Assembly (NCBI RefSeq): GCF_005280195.1
Contig: NZ_SZPR01000022.1
Coordinates: forward strand, 1 to 61,668
Direction of reading: 5' to 3'
DNA from: Streptomyces galbus
GTDB taxonomy: Bacteria > Actinomycetota > Actinomycetes > Streptomycetales > Streptomycetaceae
Length of the DNA stretch: 61,668 nucleotides
Under the pieces are notes generated by a model. The model was not told where the DNA came from. It searched no databases and worked only from the letters and a program-made list of their open reading frames with translations. Made by a program: the position numbers and the translations under genes. This document shows, piece by piece, positions 43,536 to 52,008 of the stretch (positions are counted from its first letter, which is position 1; every line of letters begins with the position of its first letter).

Positions 43536-43814
43536 CCGAGCCTCACGGCAGCAAGGCACGGATGCCCGACGCCCATCACTCCTCGCAGGGCCAGCGCCCG
43601 CCCAGTCCGGTCCAGAGCAGCCACAAAACCCCGCAGACCCCGTACGAGGGCCTCCCGATCACCCGACCCCATGGTGCCGAGCACCGCAGCAAGCGCCCCA
43701 GACCGGCCGGGTGGCCACCTCATCGAAAACCTGCTTACCGCGGCCTGCCAGGCTCACATGGACTTCGCGTCGCTTCTGCGGGTGCAGATCTCGCTCCAGC
43801 AGGCGCGCCGCCTC

Positions 43815-44402
43815 TTAGGGGAGCCGCTTCCGCAGCGTGTGGAGTGCGGCGTAAGCCTCAGCGAGCTCGCGCTTCGCGTCGACCAGGTGGCCGGTGCGGG
43901 CACGACGTCACTGCGTCGGCCGGGACCACCTGGGGGGCTTCCCCGTGCACGGTGGACAGCTCGACGTGGTCGTCTGGTTCGCATGGGCCCGTGCTCCGGG
44001 CAGTGCTCGGCGGCCAGCCGGAGGCCCAGCGGGGTGCGCCTTCCGTCATCCTCCGCCTTGATCTCCTCCCGGGTGCGCAGCTCCGCAGGCGGAAATCAAA
44101 CGCGTATGGGGCGAGGTCGTCGACCCGCCGGATGAGGCCGAGGACGTCCTCCGGCTTCCGGGGGTCGGTCTTGCCCCACAGGGCGGCCAGGTCCCCGGGA
44201 CGTCCGGGAGCCGCTCGGACGCCAAAGCCTCCGAGTTGAACTCCCGCACGGTCTCGCCCTGGGCGTCGCGCACGGAGTGCAGCTCGATGTCGTCGTCGTA
44301 GTCGCCGATCGGCCGCTTGAAGACGCCGACGACGTCGCCCGCAAGGAAGCCGCCGCTGAAGCAGCCCGCGTCCAGACCGCAACACCGGAGCCGGAGCACC
44401 AT
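43815..44402 (-). pseudogene. Decayed gene with several frameshifts, unknown function
   Basis: From an ATG at 44402 one frame gives DVVGVFKRPIGDYDDDIELH, SVRDAQGETVREFNSEALAS. A second continues LAALWGKTDPRKPEDVLGLI, RRVDDLAPYAFDFRL; a third ELRTREEIKAEDDGRRTPLG, LRLAAEHCPEHGP; then back to CEPDDHVELSTVHGEAPQVV and finally HLVDAKRELAEAYAALHTLR to a TAA at 43815. At least three shifts are needed. The segments are too protein-like to be chance, but I do not know the family. 43,536-43,814 holds nothing else. Confidence 0.5.
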
Positions 44403-44729
44403 CAGGAGCCGGGCAGGCTCCGCGGCCTCTTCCACCGCCGCGGCTGACCCCACTGGGCGACGCTGCCCTTCCCTGTCGGGTAGGGGCAGGGGCGGCGTCA
44501 ACGAGCGGTTCCGCTCCTGCGGCCGAGTGCACCGCGACGGACGACAGCCGCCGAATCGGCTGAGGGGCGGGGCCCAGTCCTGCCGCGTCCGCGGCGGGCG
44601 GAGGCACAGGACAGGGCCGGGTGCTACGCCCGCACGACATGCAGCGTCCAGTGTGCCGCATTCGGGGCCGCATGCGTGGCCTTGGCGACGCTTCGGGCCG
44701 CCCCCTGAAGGTGTGGACGTGTGATGACG

Positions 44730-44761
44730 CGAGCCCCCCGGGGATTGGTCCGGGGGGCTCG
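44730..44761. terminator. Stem-loop terminator (12-bp perfect stem)
   Basis: CGAGCCCCCCGG, loop GGATTGGT, CCGGGGGGCTCG. It is very stable, without a clear T-tract, and could act in both directions. It closes the region right of the stressosome operon and the decayed gene. Confidence 0.65.
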
Positions 44762-45145
44762 CTCGCGTATCCGTGGGGGTTCGGATGTTCATGCACGCCT
44801 GTTTGGGCCAACGGTTACAGCGGGGGCGGTTACGGCTTGTGTGACCGGGCGGGCGACCTGCTTCGTCGGTGTCTTCGGCGAGCGTCTCCGTGCCGTTGGT
44901 CCGTGCGCCCCGGGTGTGCTGTGGGCAGCCGACCTGCTGCGAAAGCGGCGGGTGCCGGAACGGATGGGGCTGTGGTGCCCGCCTGCGGGACGGGGTGCTG
45001 CTGCGGTGCACCGGCATGGCTTGCTGAATCGTGCCTGCGTGGCGTACACCGCGCTTCATAGTCATCAGGACAGCAGCGTCCCGTGCGGGGGAGCGGCATG
45101 GGGCCGCTCGGGCGGGGTGTGATGTGAGGGGGGGAGTGAGCGGTG
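44762..45145. other. 384-nt stretch without a recognisable gene
   Basis: Open frames exist on both strands but none has a plausible start, ribosome site and protein-like composition. GGGGGGAGTGAGCGGTG at its right end supplies the ribosome site of the next gene. Confidence 0.4.
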
Positions 45146-45400
45146 ATGTACGGGCCGCACTGGTTGAAGGAGGCTCCTGCGGTGGGGGTCGGCGTGGTGG
45201 GGCAGGAGGGCCCGTTCAGGCCGGGCTGGAGCGGCGACAACAGCGCGGGGGAAGCAGAGGGCGGCCTGGACGTGGCGGTGGACGCCTATGCCGCGTACGT
45301 GGCTCATATCGAGGGCTGTGGTGAGTGTGGGGCGCAGCGGTGTGTCGTGGGGCAGGAGCTGGTGGAGGTCTACCTTCGCGAGGTGCGCCGTCGCCGGTAG
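45146..45400 (+). CDS. Small Cys-containing protein
   Basis: 84 residues from the ATG at 45146 (a GTG three nt earlier is also in frame). The C-terminal part, AYAAYVAHIEGCGECGAQRC, then VVGQELVEVYLREVRRRR, has a Cys-x2-Cys-x4-Cys motif in a helix, a possible metal site found in similar small streptomycete proteins. The N-terminal part is Gly-rich. GGGGGGAG lies about ten nt upstream. Confidence 0.5.
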   Translation: MYGPHWLKEAPAVGVGVVGQEGPFRPGWSGDNSAGEAEGGLDVAVDAYAAYVAHIEGCGECGAQRCVVGQELVEVYLREVRRRR

Positions 45401-45891
45401 AACGTTGAGAGCCTTGCCCCGGCTGCCCCAGAGCGGCGGGGGACAGGAGTGCTGGGGTGCCGGCCGGGGCGCACGCCTAGCGGTCTGGCCGGGGAAGCGT
45501 GTGGCGCGCGGCGGCAGCGCCGGAGCACCTTCGCGTCAGGGCCTTTCTTGCCGCAGCGTGCTTGCTCACGCGGGGCTCTTGAGGAACTTGTAGACCGTGC
45601 ATTACGGCTCTCGTACGGCTGCCTCTGCGCGTGGGTGGTCGTGGGCGTCGTCTTTCGCTCCGAGCGCTGCGGCCGCTGTGACCGAACGATGCTGGGCAGG
45701 CTTTCGTGGGCGGCCCTGCGGCATGCGGTGGTGCGGCGGGCGGTGCGCTCCTGCTCGCTCACCCCGTCGAACACCGACGGGAAGGCGGCTGCGTGGTACA
45801 GCGCAACGTCCAGCATGGTCGCCTGAGCGACCGCTTCCGCGTAGCCCCTGGCCGTAGCGGCCCGCAGGTCTTCCAGTATCGTCGCCCGCAC
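45370..45891 (-). CDS. Hypothetical protein, C-terminus doubtful
   Basis: 173 residues from the GTG at 45891, preceded by GGGAG at six nt. The first 60 residues look real (VRATILEDLRAATARGYAEA, then VAQATMLDVALYHAAAFPSV-FDGVSEQE). The remainder is Arg/Ser/Pro-rich and runs 31 nt into the opposite gene's end, so a frameshift may have occurred after about residue 70. No family recognised. Confidence 0.35.
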   Translation of the reverse strand: MRATILEDLRAATARGYAEAVAQATMLDVALYHAAAFPSVFDGVSEQERTARRTTACRRAAHESLPSIVRSQRPQRSERKTTPTTTHAQRQPYESRNARSTSSSRAPREQARCGKKGPDAKVLRRCRRAPHASPARPLGVRPGRHPSTPVPRRSGAAGARLSTFYRRRRTSRR

Positions 45892-45987
45892 TGCTGCTCC
45901 CTGACGGCCGCCGCACGGCGCCGGTACCACTTCCTGGTTAGCAAGTATGTACACAGGCCCGGGTGCCTCTGCGGGGGTTGGCGCTGG

Positions 45988-46353
45988 TCAGTCGGTCAGG
46001 GCCTGTTCGAGGGTGGGGCGGCAGGGGATGAGGGCGTCGATGCCGACCAGTTTCAGGACGCGCAGGACGGGTTCCTGGGCTGCGGCGATGCGTACCCAGC
46101 CGCCTGCTCGGCTGACCTGCTGGTGGGTGGCGACGAAGACGTTGATGCCGCTGGAGTCCATGAAGGTGACGTCGCTGAGGTCGGCCACGATCCTCGGCTG
46201 CTCGGCCGCGTCATCGGTGTGCAGGGCCTCGCGGAGCACCTCTTTGGCGTCGAAGTCGATCTGGCCGCGCAGGGTCACGACGCGAATGCCGGCGACGGTG
46301 CGCTTCTCAGCGCACAGCCGGGCGTGCTGGTCGGCGTTCTCGATCTGGGTCAC
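45988..46353 (-). CDS. STAS-domain anti-sigma factor antagonist
   Basis: 121 residues from the GTG at 46353. RIVADLSDVTFMDSSGINVF is the STAS phosphorylation loop, with Ser67 the likely target, preceded by AGIRVVTLRGQIDFDA. It is an RsbV/BldG-type protein. A near paralogue of the same length lies at 48118-48483. It is divergent from an RsbW-type HATPase gene (171 nt between starts), a natural partner. Confidence 0.85.
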   Translation of the reverse strand: MTQIENADQHARLCAEKRTVAGIRVVTLRGQIDFDAKEVLREALHTDDAAEQPRIVADLSDVTFMDSSGINVFVATHQQVSRAGGWVRIAAAQEPVLRVLKLVGIDALIPCRPTLEQALTD

Positions 46354-46524
46354 CGTTTCCTCGACTGCGTCTAGGCCTTCCCCTGGCCGGGGGCTGTGTG
46401 GACGATTCTGCCCGGCTGCCCCGGCCGAACGCGCTCAAGCAGCCGTAAAGCACAACCCGGTGCGGCATGTGCGGCCGAGGAGCGGGTACCTACGGGCGCG
46501 GGGCGCACAGTGAGGACGGTGCCA

Positions 46525-46980
46525 ATGGACAGTGCCGAGGGTGACGGCTGTACGGCGCCGGACGTGTACCTGATGCGGACCGGCTTCGCCCTGACCGCCG
46601 ACGGCACGTGCATCGCGGACGCCCGCCACCACGCCGCTGCCTTCCTCGACCAGGCCCACGCCGACCACCAGGTGCCAGTCCCCTCCCGCGTGAGGGACCT
46701 GACCCAGCTGGTGGTGAGCGAGCTGGTCACCAACGCCCGCAAGTACGCCCCCGGCCCCGTCCTGATGGAGCTGCGCGTGAGGCTCCGCGCGGTGGACATC
46801 GTGGTGTGGGACAGCGAGCCCGCAGTCCCCGCGGCGCGGGCCGCGGATCCCGGCCGGGTCGGCCAGCACGGCCTGGAGATCGTCCAGGCCGTCACCGAGG
46901 ACCTGTTCATCGAGCAGGAACCGGCCGGCAAGCGCATCACGGCCCGCATCACCCTGGACGACGCCCCCAGCATGACGTAG
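46525..46980 (+). CDS. RsbW-type ATP-binding protein (HATPase)
   Basis: 151 residues from the ATG at 46525 (GAGGAC twelve nt upstream). The N-box VRDLTQLVVSELVTNARKYA is intact. The G1 region reads VVWDSEPAVPAARAADPGRV and the lid GQHGLEIVQAVTEDLF, the simplified form common in streptomycete anti-sigma kinases. It probably phosphorylates the divergent STAS protein and may hold a sigma factor. A truncated relative lies at 51,097-51,303. Confidence 0.82.
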   Translation: MDSAEGDGCTAPDVYLMRTGFALTADGTCIADARHHAAAFLDQAHADHQVPVPSRVRDLTQLVVSELVTNARKYAPGPVLMELRVRLRAVDIVVWDSEPAVPAARAADPGRVGQHGLEIVQAVTEDLFIEQEPAGKRITARITLDDAPSMT

Positions 46981-47134
46981 AGCATGGCTCGTTCCTCGGC
47001 GATGGCACCACGAGGTCCTGGGCACCACCCTCAGCGGCACGATCGTGTCCGCTCACCTCAACCCGAATCGGGTTATGGGACGGCTATCCGGCCGGTGGTG
47101 CAGCCGGGCCGGGGCATGCCGAGGGCGGGGAGAG

Positions 47135-47377
47135 TCAGCTTCGCTGTCCGGCCGCGGCGACCGCGCGGTGCGCCTCCTGCGTCACGCTCTCGGCGGGCAG
47201 GGCCAGAGTGTCGGCCAGCTCCTTGAGTTCCTGCGCGGTGGGGTGGACGGGCCCGTCGGTGCCGTCCTCGAGGAACGCCTTGATCCGTGGGGTGCGGATC
47301 CCGGTGGCCAGCGCGAGGGCTTCAACACTGAGGCGGCGGCGGTGCATCGCGGACGCGAGCAGCTGGGCCAGGTGCAT
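47135..47377 (-). CDS. XRE-like helix-turn-helix protein
   Basis: 80 residues from the ATG at 47377, which has AGGAGG six nt upstream. MHLAQLLASAMHRRRLSVEA, LALATGIRTPRIKAFLEDGT form an HTH, followed by TAQELKELADTLALPAESV, as in lambda-repressor-type domains. It is small and could be a transcription factor of a neighbouring gene. The 154 nt after its end are empty. Confidence 0.75.
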   Translation of the reverse strand: MHLAQLLASAMHRRRLSVEALALATGIRTPRIKAFLEDGTDGPVHPTAQELKELADTLALPAESVTQEAHRAVAAAGQRS

Positions 47378-47542
47378 GGTCGACCTCCTCTGAACCGGCC
47401 ACCGTTCGCGAGCTGCGAGGAGCTGTCGCGGCAGGCCGGCTGATGGACGCATGCAGGTGCGTATGCCCGGCACACGCCGTGACATGGCATTCGGCGCGCG
47501 CCCAAGGGGTAGGAGGCCCCCGCCGGGGCTGCGGGACGGTCG

Positions 47543-48046
47543 TCACCCGGGCATGAGCCGTCGGCGCAGCAGATTCGGCACGCGGGGGGTGAGCCAGGCG
47601 GTGGCCAGGCCGATGGCGGCGCCGGCGGCGACGTCGCTGGGGTAGTGGGCGCCGCTTTGCACCCGTTCGACGGCGACCGCTGCCGCCGGTACCGCGCACA
47701 AGGCGCCGACCAGCGGCCATGCGGGGGCGCCCGCGGTGTGCGCGGAGGGGTAGGACGAGGAGTTGGGGCGGTCCTCGACCTCGCCGTGCGGGATCCATTC
47801 CTTGGGCGGACCGGCGCCGCTGGACACCAGTTGCGCGACCGCGAGCGCTGTCACCCCGGCTGCTGCCGCCCTGCGGCCTCGCCGGCCGCCCATCGACGCC
47901 ATCAGCGCGGCCGCGCACCACAGCTTGCTGCTCCGCGCTGCTCTCTCGAGCGCCGACAGCGTCTTCCCCGCCGGGGCGGGGGCGCGGGACGCCGCTTGTT
48001 TCGTCATCGCCCGGTCGGTGTCACGCACCTCGTCCAACAGCTTCAT
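47543..48046 (-). CDS. PAP2-superfamily membrane phosphatase
   Basis: 167 residues. The three acid-phosphatase motifs are visible: KEWIPHGEVEDRP (K-x6-RP type), SSSYPSAHTAGA (PSxH) and ERVQSGAHYPSDVAAG (R-x5-H-x3-D). Several hydrophobic helices surround them. It is probably a lipid phosphatase such as an undecaprenyl-pyrophosphate or phosphatidate phosphatase. The ATG at 48046 is preceded by a weak site. Same strand as the HTH gene, 165 nt upstream of it. Confidence 0.82.
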   Translation of the reverse strand: MKLLDEVRDTDRAMTKQAASRAPAPAGKTLSALERAARSSKLWCAAALMASMGGRRGRRAAAAGVTALAVAQLVSSGAGPPKEWIPHGEVEDRPNSSSYPSAHTAGAPAWPLVGALCAVPAAAVAVERVQSGAHYPSDVAAGAAIGLATAWLTPRVPNLLRRRLMPG

Positions 48047-48117
48047 GCGCTGCCGGTACCCCGAGCCCTGGCCTGCACCGCGCCGGTAGCGGTGCAGGCC
48101 ATGGGCCGCCGGCCAGG

Positions 48118-48483
48118 TCAGCCGGCCAGGGCCTGCTCGAGGGTGGGGTAGCAGGCGATGACGGTGTCGACGGTCACCAGGTGCAGAACCTCCTGGACCG
48201 TGGCCTGCGGGGCGGCGATGCGCAGCCAGCCGCCCGCAGCGCTGATCTGCTGCTCGGCGGCAATGAACACGCTGATGCCGCTGGAGTCCAGGAAGGTGAC
48301 CTCGCTGAGGTCGGCCACGATGCGCGCGGGACGGGCATCGTGCAGGCCGAGGGCCTCGCAGAGCAGGTCTTTGGCGTTGTGGTCGATTTCGCCGTGCAGG
48401 GACACGACACGGATGCCGGCGACGGTGCGCTGCTCGGCGCGCAGCCGCCGGGCGTACTGGCCAGCGCTGTCGAAGGGGGTCAC
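48118..48483 (-). CDS. STAS-domain anti-sigma factor antagonist
   Basis: 121 residues from the GTG at 48483 (GAGGAGACG upstream). RTVAGIRVVSLHGEIDHNAK and RIVADLSEVTFLDSSGISVF mark it as a paralogue of the protein at 45988, with the same length and phosphorylation loop (Ser67). About half of the residues are identical by eye. Two such antagonists so close together suggest a partner-switching cascade with more than one input. Confidence 0.85.
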   Translation of the reverse strand: MTPFDSAGQYARRLRAEQRTVAGIRVVSLHGEIDHNAKDLLCEALGLHDARPARIVADLSEVTFLDSSGISVFIAAEQQISAAGGWLRIAAPQATVQEVLHLVTVDTVIACYPTLEQALAG

Positions 48484-48589
48484 CGTCTCCTCATCTGCGT
48501 TCGGATCCGTTCCCGGGCCGGGACGTGCACGGCTTGATTCTGGTCTACTGCTGCGCTCGGATGCAGCCAGACGCCAGCAGAGGGAGGGG

Positions 48590-48997
48590 ATGACGGTGGA
48601 GGGCTTCGCCAGGACGGAAGGCGAGCTGTGTCCGGACTGTAAGGCAGGTCCGGACCCGCAGAACGTCTGTGTCGGAATGGGGCTGCCGATCCAGATGTGG
48701 CACAGCCCGAACTGCCCCCAGTGGACGATCATGCAGATCGGCTGGGAAGCGAGTTCGCAGCGCATCAGGGAACAGGACGAGTGGGCCAGAGGAGTCTTCC
48801 CGGCCGTGCGCTGGCGGATGAGGCAGGCCGCCGCCAAGGTCCCGCCGGGCACAGCCGCCCAGCCGTTCGTCGACGCGTTGTGCGAGCTCGTGCAGGAGCA
48901 GACCGGCCACGGGTACATCCCCTTGCACCGGTGGCCGCAGATTCTGGAGCGGCACTTCCCGCCCGAGCTGCCCGACCCCGGCCACACCACCGCATAG
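48590..48997 (+). CDS. Hypothetical protein
   Basis: 135 residues from the ATG at 48590; a GTG six nt later fits the AGGGAGGGG ribosome site better and may be the true start. The N-terminus has scattered Cys (ELCPDCKAGPDPQNVC, NCPQWT), a possible zinc site. The remainder is helical (REQDEWARGVFPAVRWRMRQ, then PFVDALCELVQEQTGHGYIP). No family recognised. Divergent from the STAS gene. Confidence 0.6.
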   Translation: MTVEGFARTEGELCPDCKAGPDPQNVCVGMGLPIQMWHSPNCPQWTIMQIGWEASSQRIREQDEWARGVFPAVRWRMRQAAAKVPPGTAAQPFVDALCELVQEQTGHGYIPLHRWPQILERHFPPELPDPGHTTA

Positions 48998-49041
48998 CCG
49001 AGACCAGCAACGCATCCGGGGCGACGTCCGTGCGGACGCGG

Positions 49042-49290
49042 TCATGGGGGAAGTTGTCGCATCCCGGTCACGCGCAGGCCGAGCGATCTGAAGCGGCGAG
49101 CAGGCCGTACAGGTGCGCTGCGTCGAGCACCGGGCTATAGAGCAACGTCTGGCCCCAGACCAGCACGTGACCGAGTTCGGGAAAGACCGCGGTCGCCAAG
49201 GCATGGGACACCCGGCCCGCGACGCGGACCTTGCCTGCGGCTCCTGTCCATCGACCAGCAGAGACCGACGACTGCGCTAGCTGCGGCGCA
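49042..49290 (-). pseudogene. Degenerate copy of the 65-residue protein at 49634
   Basis: VRVAGRVSHALATAVFPELG, then LYSPVLDAAHLYGLLA aligns with IRVEGQVSQIMAKAFPELDH..LHGPVVDEAHLYNLLD of the neighbour. At about 49,103 the sequence GCCGCTTCAG needs one extra C to continue RFRSLGLRVTGMRQLPP to the stop at 49042; as it stands the frame ends after ASDRSACA. The usual MRYE start is also lost. Confidence 0.7.
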
Positions 49291-49314
49291 GTCACATGCA
49301 TCGAAGGCTTGCCA

Positions 49315-49348
49315 GCCGGCCGGGGCAGCACCTCAAGCCCCGGCCGGC
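49315..49348. terminator. GC hairpin (11-bp stem)
   Basis: GCCGGCCGGGG, 12-nt loop, CCCCGGCCGGC. It lies between the degenerate copy and the intact 65-residue gene. It is probably a terminator. 49,349-49,633 holds no gene. Confidence 0.5.
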
Positions 49349-49633
49349 CGATTCTTGGCGTAGCGGCACCTGGCTGCCGCCCGTCTAGCAGGAGTGACCG
49401 CGCCGCTTACGGGCGGGGCGCCGGGGCAGATGCTGGTGGAGTGCCCCGCCCGGTTCCTGGGTGCGCTGCAGTGCGGGGCGGGAAGAGGCGAGCTGCAGCC
49501 ACCCCTGAGTTGACTGCGTCCTCCACCCGGCCCGCCCCTGGGCTTCCGAGAGAGGCGTCGCCGAGGTCGGCAAGTGGGCCAGGCCGGTGCTCCTAACAGC
49601 GGCGGTTGCCCAGCGAGGTTAGTACGGACCTGG

Positions 49634-49831
49634 TCAGTCGGGAAGCTGTCGCAGCTCCATCACGCGCAGGCCCAGCGACTGGAAGCGGTCGAGCAGGTTG
49701 TACAGGTGCGCTTCATCGACCACCGGGCCGTGGAGCAGTGTGTAACCGGCGATCGTTACGTGGTCGAGTTCGGGGAATGCCTTGGCCATGATCTGTGACA
49801 CCTGGCCCTCGACGCGGATCTCGTAGCGCAT
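49634..49831 (-). CDS. Conserved small streptomycete protein
   Basis: 65 residues from the ATG at 49831. MRYEIRVEGQVSQIMAKAFP, then LLHGPVVDEAHLYNLLDRFQ-SLGLRVMELRQLP. I recall many streptomycete homologues with the same plan, often near STAS or sigma-factor genes. It is a small alpha/beta (ferredoxin-like) protein of unknown function, with no catalytic motif. A decayed second copy lies 350 nt downstream. Confidence 0.65.
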   Translation of the reverse strand: MRYEIRVEGQVSQIMAKAFPELDHVTIAGYTLLHGPVVDEAHLYNLLDRFQSLGLRVMELRQLPD

Positions 49832-50214
49832 GCTGCTCCCGTCAGCGGTTGATGACGACGTGGAGTGCCCTGTCCCTCCAGGCTCCCGGCAGTCCGTGGC
49901 TCCGAGCTTCACCCGGCGCAGGTGAACCCGGCGTTCCCAGCCTCCGGACGGCCTTGGACTGGCGCGTGTCTAACGTGGCACCGGTACGGATGCCCGCGCC
50001 GCCGGCCGTGTGCGGGCCGGTGACCGGCGGCGCCCGCTTGGCGGGCGAGAGGGGTGGCCAGAGGCGTGAGGGCCCGGGCTCACTGACGAAGGCGTGCCCA
50101 GGCCCTTAAATCGCCTAACGCATCCGCAGGGCGACGGATGCGGCCGCGACAATCACTCCAACGACAAGATGGCCGGCGGGTCACATGTGCGCGTCCGGGA
50201 GTGCGGGAGGCGTC
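49832..50214. other. 383-nt stretch without a recognisable gene
   Basis: Nothing convincing on either strand. It is followed by a run of gene fragments (siderophore-type acyltransferase, ligase, HATPase). Confidence 0.4.
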
Positions 50215-50345
50215 AGGTCCCGAGTGCCAGCCGGGGTCGGCCTCGCCGAGCAGCAGCAAGTCGCCAGGTGCTTTCGGCCGGTCCGTCGAGCGACCAGTAC
50301 GCCGCGACGGCCGGGTCGTTCATCCACGCGGTGATCAGGGGGCGG
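50215..50345 (-). pseudogene. Fragment resembling a siderophore-type acetyltransferase (IucB/AlcB)
   Basis: On the minus strand LITAWMNDPAVAAYWSLDGP, then AEST. The pattern WMNDP.V..FW...GP is the hallmark of the acyltransferase domain of IucB/AlcB/RhbD-type enzymes. Less than 50 residues remain and both ends are lost. Confidence 0.4.
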
Positions 50346-50499
50346 GTACGACGATGACGCGGGCGTCTGGCGCGTCGACCGACACCCGCGCTTCCTCGCC
50401 GACGTCACCGGCGCGCGTCGACATCGTCGGCTTCGGCAGCCCGGGTGTGTACGTGGCCCATAACCTCTTCCGCCGATTCAGAACCCGATAGCCATCTGC

Positions 50500-50670
50500 C
50501 CGTCCTGCAGTGTCCCGGGCGACGTCGACGGCCACCTCCAGCACTACCGCACGTCCACCAGGGCGACGCCCATTGGGCGCTGTGGTCCCCAGCCTGGCGA
50601 GAACGTCCATCCCTGCGATGGGTGCACACCCGTTGGCAGGGCCAGCACGTCGCCCAGGGCACGGCATGTC
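50500..50670 (-). pseudogene. Fragment of an ATP-dependent DNA ligase (OB-fold)
   Basis: ALGDVLALPTGVHPSQGWTF, SPGWGPQRPMGVALVDV in one frame and AVVLEVAVDVARDTAG in another match the C-terminus of the 4-kb ligase (DLLVPPAGVHPWQGWTFSAG, VVLEVAVDVARDAAG). At least one frameshift. It is the third ligase-derived sequence in the window. Confidence 0.65.
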
Positions 50671-51049
50671 GATGTCGTCGTCACCGAACCGGAGGGCGAG
50701 CGACCCAGGCACCGCCTCACCCTTCGCTAAGGGCCCTCACCCACCGCTAGGCCCTCGTCCCCGCACCAGCCCGGCCTCCTATTGACACTGACCGAGCGGC
50801 GATTGCTGGAACCCTCGCCGGGCCAGGGCGTGAACGGCGTCGCGACCGAGGGCAACCCGGCCCCGCTCGACCGCCCTGAGGCCCACTGGCAGGCCGTCCC
50901 CTCGGCGGCGGCTGCAGCAACGGCGCGCAGCAAGGTGCGCCAACTGGCCCGCGCCGGGCGACCAGGCGGCATGAGGGCGTGCCCCGCAAGACCGTCTCCG
51001 TGTCCGCGAAGCTCACCACACTGTTCTGTTGTGGTCGGATCACCGACCT

Positions 51050-51095
51050 CCCTGCGGCAGCTACTCGGTCGATGTCCCGAGTAGCTGCCGCAGGG
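51050..51095. repeat. Perfect 19-bp inverted repeat with 8-nt loop
   Basis: The left arm (CC then CTGCGGCAGCTACTCGG) and right arm (CCGAGTAGCTGCCGCAG then GG) are exact complements around TCGATGTC. It sits at the left edge of a truncated HATPase copy. Terminator, recombination junction and element end are all possible. Confidence 0.7.
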
Positions 51096-51096
51096 G

Positions 51097-51303
51097 AAGT
51101 GAGCGCCGTGCGCACGACGGCGTGCGTGTGGGACTCGGCGCCGGTGCTGCCGGTGGTCCGCGCCGCGGACGCCGGTTGCGTCGGGCAGCGCGGAATGGAG
51201 ATCGTCATGATTGTTGCCCAGGCCTTCGAACTGCAGATGGAGCCGGTCGGCAAACGCATTACCGTCCGCATCGTCCTGCCCGCCCAGCAACCGGTGGGCG
51301 ATC
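51097..51303 (+). pseudogene. C-terminal half of an RsbW-type HATPase gene
   Basis: VSAVRTTACVWDSAPVLPVV, RAADAGCVGQRGMEIVMIVA, then EPVGKRITVRIVLP matches the second half of the protein at 46525 (VWDSEPAVPAARAADPGRVG, QHGLEIVQAVTED, EPAGKRITARITL). The N-box half is missing; the homology starts right after the palindrome at 51050-51095. Confidence 0.65.
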
Positions 51304-51353
51304 CTGACCGAACGCGATGCCGGCGAGACCCCAGGTGTCGCACGTACGCGACC

Positions 51354-51379
51354 AATCCGCAGCTCCCGTGGCCCCGGAT
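51354..51379 (+). promoter_or_regulatory. Weak SigK-type promoter candidate upstream of sigK1
   Basis: AATCC-N16-CGGAT, two mismatches from the CATCC-N16-CGAAT form seen twice at 55.4 kb, with identical spacing. It ends 45 nt before the SigK1 start codon. Confidence 0.35.
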
Positions 51380-51423
51380 TACACCGGGCCGGTCCGGCCC
51401 GTCGTGCCTAGGAGAGTGCCATT

Positions 51424-52008
51424 GTGAAGGAACCGGTGTTCATCGGCAGTAATCCGACTGCCAAGCCTGATCTGCAACAGCTGGTTCGTGAGGTGGCGCT
51501 GGGTAATCAGGAGGCTTTCGCCGCGGTCTACGACGCCGTGGCCGGCTCCGTTCTCGGGGTCGCGAGGGCCGTTTTGCGTGATCAGGCGCAGTCGGAGGAG
51601 GTGGCGCAGGAGGTACTGGTGGAGGTGTGGCGCACAGCCCCGCGCTACCGGCCCGAGCGGGGCACGGCCATCAACTGGATCCTCACCCTCGCCCACCGGC
51701 GGGCGGTGGACCGGGTCCGCTCTGTGGAGGCCGCGGTTGCCCGGGACACAAAGGCTGCACTGCTTGAGCATCAGCCAGCCTATGACGAGGTGACCGAGCA
51801 GGTCGAGACACGGCTGGAGCAGGAGCAGGTGAGGCGGTGCCTGCGCACCTTGACCGAACTGCAGCGTCAGTCGGTGACGCTCGCCTACTACAGGGGGCTG
51901 ACCTACCGTGAGGTCGCCGAAGCACTGGCCTTGCCGCTCGGCACGGTTAAGACCCGGCTGCGCGATGGACTCATCCGGCTCCGTGACTGCCTGGGGGTAA
52001 CCGCATGA
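51424..52008 (+). CDS. ECF sigma factor, SigK type (copy 1)
   Basis: 194 residues. Sigma region 2: NQEAFAAVYDAVAGSVLGVA, then EEVAQEVLVEVWRTAPRYRP. Region 4: RTLTELQRQSVTLAYYRGLT, YREVAEALALPLGTVKTRLR. This is the SigK/ECF19 pattern, always paired with an RskA-type membrane anti-sigma factor. Here that partner overlaps by 4 nt (ATGA). The ATG at 51424 may be preceded by GTG in frame at position 51424 context; GGAGAG lies ten nt upstream. A second, diverged copy is at 54233. Confidence 0.9.
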   Translation: MKEPVFIGSNPTAKPDLQQLVREVALGNQEAFAAVYDAVAGSVLGVARAVLRDQAQSEEVAQEVLVEVWRTAPRYRPERGTAINWILTLAHRRAVDRVRSVEAAVARDTKAALLEHQPAYDEVTEQVETRLEQEQVRRCLRTLTELQRQSVTLAYYRGLTYREVAEALALPLGTVKTRLRDGLIRLRDCLGVTA

